A stretch of 64,000 bases of DNA from Mucilaginibacter sp. CSA2-8R (lineage in GTDB: Bacteria > Bacteroidota > Bacteroidia > Sphingobacteriales > Sphingobacteriaceae): assembly GCF_038806765.1 (NCBI RefSeq), contig NZ_CP152389.1, positions 1,922,001 through 1,986,000 on the forward strand, written 5' to 3'. The notes below the pieces were generated by a model, which worked only from the letters and a program-made list of their open reading frames with translations, had not been told where the DNA came from and ran no database searches. The stretch's first letter is position 1, and each line of letters opens with the position of its first letter. This document shows positions 53,015-61,549 of this stretch, one piece after another. The position numbers and the translations under genes are program-made.

Positions 53015-53743
53015 ATTTATAATTCGTCTTTTCAAAATGCTTTTAGCGATTTTGTTAAAAAAATATTCCCGATAACTGTTACCAATGGTTAGTTTCAATT
53101 TGTCTTGAATAATGACTTGGTTGCCCTCAATAAATCGTATTTTATTATCGTTGATGATAATAGATTTGTGTATCCGGCTAAAAGTTGACTCAGGCAGAGT
53201 AAGCAGTATTTCTTTAAGCGTAAGATAAACAATATGCTTGTTATCGGGCATATGGATTATGATGTAATTATTTAAGCTTTCGATGTAGAGGATATCCTCC
53301 AGCATAATTCTGGCCATTTGGCCTTTTGTGCCCGACTGTACATAAATATGCTTAGGCGATTCGGCATTATCGACGTTCTGTTTTTGTTCTGCGTCAGGTG
53401 GTTTGAGGCGCTGTATACATTGTAAAAAGCGTTGGTATTTGATTGGTTTAAGCAAATAATCATAACTGCCGAGTTCAAAAGCTTCAAGTGCAAAACCGGG
53501 ATGGGCTGTGGTAAAAACTATTTTAATTTTTTTATCAAAGTGTTTACTTACTTCTGTGCCCGATAATAGAGGCATTTCAATGTCCGTAAATACGATGTCT
53601 GGCTGCAACGCCGAAATCTCTTGTAGGGCATTTACCGGGTTATCATTACTTCCTATCAGTTCTAAGCCCGGTGTTTGATTTATATAACTGTTTAAAATAT
53701 TGATAGCATGACTTTCGTCATCAATAATATAACAGGTAGTCAT
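53012..53743 (-). CDS. LytTR-type response regulator
   Basis: A 243-residue regulator. Receiver domain residues 1-120 carry DDE (8-10), Asp54 (VFTDIEMPLLSG), Thr79 region VFTTAHPGFALEAF and KPI. The LytTR DNA-binding domain is about 140-240 (IYVQSGTKGQMARIMLEDILYIESLNNYIIIH, FSRIHKSIIIND). Expected partner is the kinase at 51618. Sequence motifs bound by LytTR proteins are short imperfect repeats; none was confidently placed near the precursor. Confidence 0.92.
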   Translation of the reverse strand: MTTCYIIDDESHAINILNSYINQTPGLELIGSNDNPVNALQEISALQPDIVFTDIEMPLLSGTEVSKHFDKKIKIVFTTAHPGFALEAFELGSYDYLLKPIKYQRFLQCIQRLKPPDAEQKQNVDNAESPKHIYVQSGTKGQMARIMLEDILYIESLNNYIIIHMPDNKHIVYLTLKEILLTLPESTFSRIHKSIIINDNKIRFIEGNQVIIQDKLKLTIGNSYREYFFNKIAKSILKRRIIN

Positions 53744-54268
53744 AGATTAGCGTTTAGGTATTGTTTAATTAATAGAACAGCCCAATTTATAACTACGTCC
53801 CGTTAAATTAAATGTTTGCTTGTGCGTTATTCTTAAAAGTTGTCAATTCGATGGTTTAGCTCAACATTGAAAAGGCATTCACAGCTTGCCTATATTCTTC
53901 ATCGCATAATCCATCAACCTTCAAATGCTCGAAGGGTAAGTAACAACTAAATTGCACGCGTTATTGGAAAGAGCCGCCTTACCAAATGGTATTATTAAAA
54001 TTTTTATCAATGTTATTATTAAGGTCGACAACCGTAGTGTAGTGACAAAATATTGTCGCCCCAGCTCGCGCGGCTTTGAGTAATGTTTTGTAGGCATAAG
54101 GTGCATGCAGGTACTATTGTATTTCTTTAGAGTCTCTGCCCGCAATGGTTGTCAGGATAAATAAGTATATTAAATGCTGTTTAAAGTCAAGTCCCGTTTT
54201 GTTTTGTGAAGCAGCGTCAACTATAAATTAGGGTTACCTTTGGTGCCGGGACATAATTCATTTTCACC
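53744..54268. other. Intergenic region, no supported gene
   Basis: About 525 AT-rich bases between the LytTR gene start and the pectinesterase gene. It should contain the leftward promoter of the regulator and the rightward promoter of the pectinesterase. A 74-codon minus-strand frame at 53921-54145 has no family features and is not credited. No repeats of note were seen. Confidence 0.55.
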
Positions 54269-55237
54269 ATGAAAAAATTCTTTTTTCTGCTCTCATTTAT
54301 AACTGGGGTTTGCCAGATGATTGCCGCACAAACCCGTATAGTGGTTAACCAGGATGGCAGTGGCACTTATAAAACCGTGCAGGAAGCGATTGACCATATA
54401 CCCTCGCATAATACTAAACCCATAGAGATATTTGTAAAAAACGGCATTTACCAGGAACGCGTTGTGATTGATTCAACCAAAAATTTTGTGAGTTTGATTG
54501 GTGAAGATAAAGACAAAACCATAATTACCTTTAACAACCACGCCGGCATGACCCTACCTTCGGGTAATAGGATGGGAACACCGGAGTCGGCGTCGTTCTT
54601 TATTTATGCGCACGATTTTACCGCCCGAAATATCACCTTTAAGAATGATGCCGGGTTTACCGCAGGGCAGGCTGTGGCTGTTTTAGCTCATGGCGACCGG
54701 CTTACGTTTAACCATTGCCGTTTAATTGGGTTTCAGGATGTATTGTATACCGAGGGCGAACGGAGCCGCCAGTACTACCAAGACTGTTACATTGAAGGCA
54801 CTACTGATTTCATATTCGGGCCGTCGATAGCTGTTTTTAACCGATGCCATATTCACAGCAAAAAGAACTCACATGTGACGGCTGCTTCAACGTCCGAGAG
54901 TAAGCCATACGGTTATGTTTTTCTGAATTGCAGGCTTACAGCAGATACCGCCTTGCACGGGGTGTCGCTTGGACGGCCCTGGAAGCCTTATGCCAGCGTC
55001 GCTTATATCCGTTGCTACTTAGGACCACACATTATTGCGGGCGGATGGAACAACTGGTCAAATCCAGATAATGAAAAGACAGCTCGCTTTGCTGAGTACA
55101 AAAGTACCGGCCCAAGTGCAAACGCGGATGCCCGCGTAAAATGGTCGCGGCAATTAAACAAAAAAGAAGCCGGCCAGTATACCGTTAAAAATATACTGGC
55201 CGGCTCAGATGGTTGGATACCTACAGTATCCAATTGA
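54269..55237 (+). CDS. Pectinesterase (CE8), exported
   Basis: A 322-residue carbohydrate esterase with a signal peptide (KKFFFLLSFITGVCQMIAAQ). It has a right-handed beta-helix with GSGTYKTVQEAID, Gln134 in GQAVAV, catalytic Asp157 in GFQDVLY, nucleophile Asp180 in GTTDFIFG and Arg236 in GRPWKPYASV. It removes methyl esters from homogalacturonan. It lies on the plus strand beside the divergent-pair xylan genes; its own operon is not visible. Confidence 0.95.
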   Translation: MKKFFFLLSFITGVCQMIAAQTRIVVNQDGSGTYKTVQEAIDHIPSHNTKPIEIFVKNGIYQERVVIDSTKNFVSLIGEDKDKTIITFNNHAGMTLPSGNRMGTPESASFFIYAHDFTARNITFKNDAGFTAGQAVAVLAHGDRLTFNHCRLIGFQDVLYTEGERSRQYYQDCYIEGTTDFIFGPSIAVFNRCHIHSKKNSHVTAASTSESKPYGYVFLNCRLTADTALHGVSLGRPWKPYASVAYIRCYLGPHIIAGGWNNWSNPDNEKTARFAEYKSTGPSANADARVKWSRQLNKKEAGQYTVKNILAGSDGWIPTVSN

Positions 55238-55281
55238 TTATCTACAACCCAAATTTGCAGAGTAATTAATTCAATTATCTC

Positions 55282-57915
55282 TTACAAAAGGGTAATGGTT
55301 TTGCTGATGGTTTTTTGATTGCCTGCCGATGTTTTGTCTGGCTGGCATCCACCCACGCTAATGGTAATTTTACCTGGCATATACTTTTGCTCACCGTTTT
55401 GGGCGGTCAGCATTAGGTCTTCGGGTTTAATGGTAAAACTAATATTCTGCATAGCTCCGGCTTTGATGGGTGTGCGTTTAAAGCCTTTCAAAGCTTTGAG
55501 TGGCACAGGCATTTTTAGGCCGTTGTGAGTGATATATAACTGCGTAACTTCCTCGCCGTCTAATTTACCTGCATTTTGCACTTTAACATTTAGCGTAATA
55601 GCTTTCCCTTTTTGCACTGTAGCAGGGGCTTGCAGGCCGCTGTATTTAAAAGTGCTGTAGCTTAAGCCATAACCAAAGCCATATAAGGGCTGTCCATTAA
55701 AATACCGGTAGGTGCGGTTTTTCATAGAATAATCTTCAAACGATGGCAGGTCGCTGTCGCTGCGGTAAAAGGTTACCGGTAAGCGGCCGGCTGGGTTGTA
55801 GTCGCCAAAAAGAACGTCGGCTAACGCGGTACCTGCAGCCTGTCCGCCATACCAGGCGTTTACAATAGCCGGCAGGTTGTCAGCTTCCCAGGGTGTAGCC
55901 ACGGCACTGCCCGTCATCATTACAAATACTACCGGTTTGCCGGTTGCTTTCAGGGCTTTCAGTAAATCAGTCTGCACTTTAGGCAACATGATAGAGGTAC
56001 GGTCGCCGCCGTTAAACCCTTGCTGGTTCACGCGCATTTCTTCACCTTCTAGCTGCGGTGATATACCGCCTACATAAATAATGGCATCGGCATCTTTCAC
56101 GCTTTCTGCAATGGCATTCAAATCAGCCTTTACTGCAACACCCGATTTAAAATTAAAAGTGGCCCGGCCTTCGGTCTGGCGGTATTCAATCACAATGTGG
56201 TAAACGCTGCCTTTTTGAGTATTTAGCGTGTAAGTTTTAGGGCCAAAGCCGTCGGGTTCGCCATTCAGGCTGCGTTCTTGGTTATTGATGATGAGTTTAT
56301 AGGGCTTGTTACCTGTTAACTCGAAAGTAATCTCGTCGTTATTGGTGGCTGTATAGTCGGTAGTCCAGCGGGCAGAAAAGTTTTTTTGGCTGATGTTGTC
56401 AACAACAAAAGTGCCATCGCGCCAAATATAATTAATGCCGGTTTCTTGCCGGGTTACTGTTGGTGCACCGCTTAAGTTATTGTTTTGCCAGTATTCGGCT
56501 TTAAACCCTTTTTTGCCGTCGGCCTGGCCTAAATCGCCCAGGTCAACATTGCGGGTATATTTGTCGCTGGTGTAATTGATACCTTGCGTATAGTAAACGT
56601 TGGCACCGGCACCCAGCTTAGCTTTAATAGCTTTGTAAGGCGTACTGATCTCAGACGGCATACCGTTATAATTGCCTAATACACTCACCGGGTTGTCTGC
56701 ATTCGGGCCTATCACCGCCACCTTTTTAAGTGTTTTGCTAAGCGGTAAAATCCGTTGCTCGTTTTTAAGCAGCACAATGCTTTGGTGTGCCATTTTAAGG
56801 GCATGCGCCTTGTGGGCTGGGGCTTCCAGTATATCAGCACCAATATTGGCATATTTATCTTTCGCCGGCGGATCAAACATGCCTAAACGGAAGCGTATGG
56901 TGAATAGTCTTCTCAGCGATACGTCAATCTGCTGCTCGCTAATTTTACCATGCTTTACAGCGTCGGTCAGTGATTGATAAGTGATGTTGCCGCACTCCAG
57001 ATCAGTGCCGTGCAGTACAGCATCGGCAGCGGCATCTTCGGCCGAGGCATGCGTTTTATGTTTTTGGTAAAAATCATCAATCGCGCCACAATCAGAAGTT
57101 AAGTAACCGGTAAAATGCCATTGGTTACGTAAAATGTTATTGAGCAGCAAGTCGCTGCCGCAGCAGGGTTGGCCTTTAAATGCATTATATGCACACATTA
57201 CACCGGCCACTTTGCTGTCTACTATCAATTTGCGAAAAGCCGGCAAATAAGTATCCCATAAATCATAATCAGGTACGTCGGTATTAAATTCATGGCGCGA
57301 TGGCTCCGGACCGCTGTGCACGGCGTAGTGCTTAGCGCAGGCTGCTGCCTTTAAATAAACCGGGTCGGTACCTTGCAGGCCTCTAACAAAATTGGCGCCC
57401 ATATTGGCGGTAAGGTAGGGGTCTTCGCCATAAGTTTCCTGGCCGCGGCCCCAGCGTGGGTCTCTAAATATGTTTACATTGGGTGTCCAGTAAGTCAACC
57501 CCAGATAAATGCCACGGTGGTTTGCTTTTACACTCTCGTTGTAAACCGCACGGCCTTCGTCAGCGGTTTGCTCAGCCATCAGGTGCATGCTGTTGGTATC
57601 AAACGTGGCGGCCATAGCAATGGCCTGCGGGTAAACGGTAACCTTGTAGGGCGTGCGTGCAACACCATGCAAACTTTCGTTCCACCAGTTGTAAGCTGGG
57701 ATGCCTAGTCGCTCAACGGCTGGTGCAGCGTTAAGCATTTGTCCAACTTTTTCGGGTAGGGTTAAGCGCGAAACCAGGTCGTTTACCCGTTGCTCAATGG
57801 ATAAGGCGGGGTCCTGAAACTTGTACGTGTAGTCGCTCGGCCGTGATTTCCAGGCAAAGCATAGCAATAACAATATGGGCAGCGCCGCAAGGCAAGTGTA
57901 TTTCAGTTTTTTCAT
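55282..57915 (-). CDS. Glycoside hydrolase family 3 with PA14 insert (beta-xylosidase/glucosidase-like)
   Basis: An 877-residue exported enzyme. Signal-like N-terminus (KYTCLAALPILLLLCFAW). The GH3 N-domain (about 40-350) includes KHYAVHSGPEPSRHEFNT and nucleophile Asp275 (TGYLTSDCGAIDDF). The C-domain (about 385-760) carries a PA14 module at about 480-600 (FKAEYWQNNNLSGAP). A fibronectin-III-like end is at about 790-860. Such architecture is common among Bacteroidota beta-xylosidases or beta-glucosidases. Divergent from GH67, with a shared palindrome between them. Confidence 0.92.
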   Translation of the reverse strand: MKKLKYTCLAALPILLLLCFAWKSRPSDYTYKFQDPALSIEQRVNDLVSRLTLPEKVGQMLNAAPAVERLGIPAYNWWNESLHGVARTPYKVTVYPQAIAMAATFDTNSMHLMAEQTADEGRAVYNESVKANHRGIYLGLTYWTPNVNIFRDPRWGRGQETYGEDPYLTANMGANFVRGLQGTDPVYLKAAACAKHYAVHSGPEPSRHEFNTDVPDYDLWDTYLPAFRKLIVDSKVAGVMCAYNAFKGQPCCGSDLLLNNILRNQWHFTGYLTSDCGAIDDFYQKHKTHASAEDAAADAVLHGTDLECGNITYQSLTDAVKHGKISEQQIDVSLRRLFTIRFRLGMFDPPAKDKYANIGADILEAPAHKAHALKMAHQSIVLLKNEQRILPLSKTLKKVAVIGPNADNPVSVLGNYNGMPSEISTPYKAIKAKLGAGANVYYTQGINYTSDKYTRNVDLGDLGQADGKKGFKAEYWQNNNLSGAPTVTRQETGINYIWRDGTFVVDNISQKNFSARWTTDYTATNNDEITFELTGNKPYKLIINNQERSLNGEPDGFGPKTYTLNTQKGSVYHIVIEYRQTEGRATFNFKSGVAVKADLNAIAESVKDADAIIYVGGISPQLEGEEMRVNQQGFNGGDRTSIMLPKVQTDLLKALKATGKPVVFVMMTGSAVATPWEADNLPAIVNAWYGGQAAGTALADVLFGDYNPAGRLPVTFYRSDSDLPSFEDYSMKNRTYRYFNGQPLYGFGYGLSYSTFKYSGLQAPATVQKGKAITLNVKVQNAGKLDGEEVTQLYITHNGLKMPVPLKALKGFKRTPIKAGAMQNISFTIKPEDLMLTAQNGEQKYMPGKITISVGGCQPDKTSAGNQKTISKTITLL

Positions 57916-58034
57916 GCTGAATAGTTATGGGTTAAATGTGTTTTAAGGTTGATAAAAGGAGGGCGAAAAGATATTTCGGCACCTCAAGTATATAATCGGT
58001 TTATGTTGTAAATCTATAGAAATATAATTAAACT

Positions 58035-58048
58035 TGCAATCGATTGCA
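58035..58048. promoter_or_regulatory. LacI-family-like operator between GH3 and GH67
   Basis: TGCAATCGATTGCA is a perfect 14-base palindrome with a central CG, matching the general LacI/GalR-family operator layout (TGnAAnCGnTTnCA). It lies 120 bases upstream of GH3 and 89 upstream of GH67, in the 208-base divergent gap. A LacI-family regulator controlling both genes is inferred; no such regulator gene is in the window. Confidence 0.65.
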
Positions 58049-58123
58049 TAAACTAAAATATTAGCTGTCCTTACAAATCATACTTAGATGTTACGGGCAG
58101 ATAAATCAAACCAATAAATCTGA

Positions 58124-60295
58124 ATGATAATGCGGCAACAGTTTAGAGTTTTAAGCTTACTGGCTTTTGTATGGATACTTACATGGGCTAACCGCTGTTT
58201 CGCAGACGATGGTTACAAGCTTTGGCTAAATTATCCTAAGATAAACGATCGTGCTTTAGCAGCTTCTTATACTCAGCAGTTAAGGCAAATTTATTTTACC
58301 GATGGTATGGGCAAAGCCAATGTTGCACGCAAAGAATTACTGTTAGGCGTAGCGGGCATGCTGCAATTTACACCACAAATAGTAAAACCCGAGAGTGCCG
58401 GTTTATTGGTTGGGACCTATCAAAAATTACCGGCAGGGGTTACTAAAAGCCTTGCTACTGTTGGTAATGATGAAGGTTACGTTATTAAAACCATTACTGC
58501 TAATAACCGCAAACAGGTTGTCATAGCCGGCAAAACCGAAAAAGGCGTTTTATACGGTGTTTTCAACTTTTTAAGGTTACTACAAACGCAGCAGCCTATC
58601 AGCGCATTAAACATTAACGAATACCCCAAATTAGAACGCCGCGTGCTTAACCATTGGGACAACCTGAACCGCACGGTAGAGCGGGGGTATGCAGGGGCAT
58701 CTATCTGGAACTGGCATAAACTGCCTGGTTACATTGATCAGCAGTATATTGATTACGCCCGCGCCAATGCCTCTATTGGTATAAATGGCACCGTTTTGAA
58801 TAACGTAAACGCTAACGCCCTGATGCTTACCCCGGAGTATCTGGTAAAAGTAAAAGCACTGGCTGATGTTTTCAGGCCGTATGGTATCCGGGTATATTTA
58901 TCGGTTAAATTCAGCAGTCCTATCGAGGTTGGCAAATTAAAAACAGCCGACCCATTAAATATAGAGGTACGCCAATGGTGGAAAGATAAAGTTGATGAGA
59001 TATATAAATACGTACCCGATTTTGGCGGCTTTTTGGTCAAAGCCAATTCTGAAGGGCAACCTGGTCCGCAGGCTTACGGGCGAAACCATGCCGATGGGGC
59101 CAACATGATGGCTGCGGCACTGGCACCGCACAATGGTATTGTGATGTGGCGTGCATTCGTGTACGATAGTAACCCGTTGAACGACCGTGCAAAACAGGCC
59201 TATGACGAGTTTAAACCGCTGGACGGCAAGTTTGCCGACAACGTAATTGTACAGGTAAAAAACGGTGCCATTGATTTTCAACCCCGCGAGCCGTTTCATC
59301 CGCTTTTTGGTGCGATGGCTAAAACACCGTTAATGATGGAATTCCAGATTACCCAGGAATATACCGGTTTTTCAACACACTTATTTTACGAGGCTCCTTT
59401 ATTTAAAGAGGTATTGGATGCTGATACTTATGCTGCGGGCAAAGGCACAACAGTAGCTAAAGTGCTTGAAACTAAACCGCATGCCAAAGCCGTAACAGGT
59501 ATTGCCGGTGTAGCAAACATCGGTACCGATCGCAACTGGTGTGGTCATCCGTTTGCTCAAAGTAATTGGTATGCTTTTGGCCGGATGGCCTGGAACCCTG
59601 ACCAGTCATCAGCCCAAATAGCGAACGATTGGTTGCGCATGACTTTTACCAACGACAAAAGCTTTGTACAACCAATGGTACAACAAATGCTGGCCTCGCG
59701 CGAAAACACAGTAAACTACATGACGCCCCTGGGCTTGCATCACATTATGGGCATTAATACCCACTATGGCCCTGGCCCCTGGGTAGATAAAGCCGAACGA
59801 CCGGACTGGACGGCAGTGTATTACCACAAGGCAGACAGCTTAGGCATTGGTTTCGACCGTAGCAGCGCTGGTAGTAAAGCTACTGCACAATACGCGCCGC
59901 AAGTGCAGCAGAAGTTCGATAATCTGGCCACCTGTCCTGATAGTAACCTGTTGTGGTTTCATCACCTGAGCTGGAATTACAAAATGCGGTCGGGCAAAAC
60001 GCTTTGGTTTGAGCTTGTGCATCATTATTACGAGGGTGTAGACTCGGTAAGGCGCTTGCAAACCGTTTGGAACGGCATGCAAGGTAAGGTAGACCGTGAG
60101 CAATATATGGCAGTAAAGCAGCTCATTGCTATCCAAATGGAAGAAGCTATACGCTGGCGGGATGCTTGTGTGCTTTACTTTCAAACGTTTTCTAAACAGC
60201 CTATCCCTGCCGGGTACGAAAAGCCGTTACATCCCCTGTCGTACTACCGGGACATGCAGTTTCACTTTGCGCCGGGTATTGGCGGCAGTATCTAA
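58124..60295 (+). CDS. aguA: Alpha-glucuronidase, GH67
   Basis: A 723-residue GH67 enzyme with a signal peptide (LSLLAFVWILTWANRCFA). The fold shows the N-terminal GH67 domain, EYPKLERRVLNHWDNLNRTVERGYAGASIW, KANSEGQPGPQAYGR and the catalytic carboxylates region VKNGAIDFQPREPFHPLFG (about 385-405). It removes 4-O-methyl-glucuronic acid from the non-reducing end of xylo-oligosaccharides. Start is one of two close ATGs (58124, 58130). GH43 follows 28 bases later and GH115 after that. Confidence 0.95.
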   Translation: MIMRQQFRVLSLLAFVWILTWANRCFADDGYKLWLNYPKINDRALAASYTQQLRQIYFTDGMGKANVARKELLLGVAGMLQFTPQIVKPESAGLLVGTYQKLPAGVTKSLATVGNDEGYVIKTITANNRKQVVIAGKTEKGVLYGVFNFLRLLQTQQPISALNINEYPKLERRVLNHWDNLNRTVERGYAGASIWNWHKLPGYIDQQYIDYARANASIGINGTVLNNVNANALMLTPEYLVKVKALADVFRPYGIRVYLSVKFSSPIEVGKLKTADPLNIEVRQWWKDKVDEIYKYVPDFGGFLVKANSEGQPGPQAYGRNHADGANMMAAALAPHNGIVMWRAFVYDSNPLNDRAKQAYDEFKPLDGKFADNVIVQVKNGAIDFQPREPFHPLFGAMAKTPLMMEFQITQEYTGFSTHLFYEAPLFKEVLDADTYAAGKGTTVAKVLETKPHAKAVTGIAGVANIGTDRNWCGHPFAQSNWYAFGRMAWNPDQSSAQIANDWLRMTFTNDKSFVQPMVQQMLASRENTVNYMTPLGLHHIMGINTHYGPGPWVDKAERPDWTAVYYHKADSLGIGFDRSSAGSKATAQYAPQVQQKFDNLATCPDSNLLWFHHLSWNYKMRSGKTLWFELVHHYYEGVDSVRRLQTVWNGMQGKVDREQYMAVKQLIAIQMEEAIRWRDACVLYFQTFSKQPIPAGYEKPLHPLSYYRDMQFHFAPGIGGSI

Positions 60296-60323
60296 TTAAA
60301 TCCAAAATTATAGACCTCATATC

Positions 60324-61442
60324 ATGTTTAAAACAAACCTAAAAATTAACATTGCTTTACTGTTAGGTGCAAGCATGGCGGTAGCCTGTCAGTCATCAGA
60401 CAAGCAGAAACAATCTGCCGAACAAAAAGATACCGCAGCTCAGGCTGATAGCAACGCTAAAAAATATATTTCTCAGCCACTCATCAAATCAATTTACACG
60501 GCAGATCCGTCGGCTCACGTGTTTAACGGCAAAATATATATTTACCCTTCGCACGATATTGAATCTGGTATTCCCCAGAATGATAACGGCGACCATTTTA
60601 ACATGAAAGATTTCCACGTGCTATCCATGGACAGCATAGGAGGGAAGGTGACCGACAATGGCGTGGCTTTAGATATAAAAGACATCTCCTGGGCCGGGCG
60701 CCAGCTCTGGGCTCCGGATGCCGCTTACGAAAAAGGGACTTACTACCTGTACTTTCCGGTTAAAGATAAAAGCGATGTGTTTCATATTGGCGTAGCCACC
60801 AGCAAATCACCTGTTGGGCCCTTTAAGGCCGAGGCTAAACCAATTGAAGGCAGCTACAGCATTGACCCGTGTGTTTTTAAAGATACTGACGGTAGTTACT
60901 ACATGTACTTTGGTGGTATTTGGGGCGGCCAATTGCAGCGCTGGGCTACCGGCACCTACTCGGGCCCAAATGGTTCGAAAACTGATTTGGAAAAAGACGA
61001 CCAACCTGCATTATCTGCCAAAGTTGTTAAAATGAGCCCTGATATGCTTGGCTTCAGCGAAAAGCCAAAAGATGCGGTGATACTTGACGAAAATGGCAAA
61101 CCGCTTTTAGGTAAAGACCACGACCGCCGCTTTTTTGAAGGTTCGTGGATGTATAAGTACAACGGTAAATACTACTTCACTTATTCAACCGGTGATACTC
61201 ACCGCTTGTGTTATGCTACGGGTACAAGCCCATACGGACCGTTTACTTATAAAGGCGTGATACTGGAGCCGGTTGAAGGCTGGACCACGCACCATTCTAT
61301 TGTTGAAATTAAAGGTAAATGGTACTTGTTTTATCATGATACACAATTATCGGGCAAAACGCATCTACGTAACGTAAAGGTAACCGAACTGAAATACAAC
61401 CCGGATGGTACCATCCAAACCATTAACGAGCACGTAAAGTAA
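60324..61442 (+). CDS. Glycoside hydrolase family 43, lipoprotein
   Basis: A 372-residue lipoprotein (lipobox ending at Cys22, MAVACQSS). A five-bladed propeller with base Asp in IYTADPSAHVFNGKIYIYPSHD, Asp in SYSIDPCVFKDTDGSYYMYFGG and acid Glu in RRFFEGSWMYKYNGKYYFTYS, all fitting GH43 (beta-xylosidase or arabinofuranosidase). Lipidation puts it in the periplasm or on the surface. It is 28 bases after GH67 and likely co-transcribed. Confidence 0.93.
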   Translation: MFKTNLKINIALLLGASMAVACQSSDKQKQSAEQKDTAAQADSNAKKYISQPLIKSIYTADPSAHVFNGKIYIYPSHDIESGIPQNDNGDHFNMKDFHVLSMDSIGGKVTDNGVALDIKDISWAGRQLWAPDAAYEKGTYYLYFPVKDKSDVFHIGVATSKSPVGPFKAEAKPIEGSYSIDPCVFKDTDGSYYMYFGGIWGGQLQRWATGTYSGPNGSKTDLEKDDQPALSAKVVKMSPDMLGFSEKPKDAVILDENGKPLLGKDHDRRFFEGSWMYKYNGKYYFTYSTGDTHRLCYATGTSPYGPFTYKGVILEPVEGWTTHHSIVEIKGKWYLFYHDTQLSGKTHLRNVKVTELKYNPDGTIQTINEHVK

Positions 61443-61461
61443 CTGCCCGTTAATTGATTAC

Positions 61462-61524
61462 CTGCCGGTGCTGTCTTAAACAATGACTAAACAGTTGTTG
61501 CTTAATGATAGCACCGGCAGTTTT
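61462..61524 (+). terminator. Hairpin between GH43 and GH115
   Basis: CTGCCGGTGCT (61462-61472) and AGCACCGGCAG (61510-61520) are perfect 11-base arms followed by TTTT. The short T-run and position inside the gene cluster allow partial termination, which could tune GH115 expression. Confidence 0.65.
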
Positions 61525-61549
61525 AATAATGATCTATGATGATTTTAGT

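Noticed and set aside
53921..54145. 74-codon minus-strand frame in the gap before the pectinesterase
   Set aside because: No family features, unusual composition and lies in an AT-rich promoter region.
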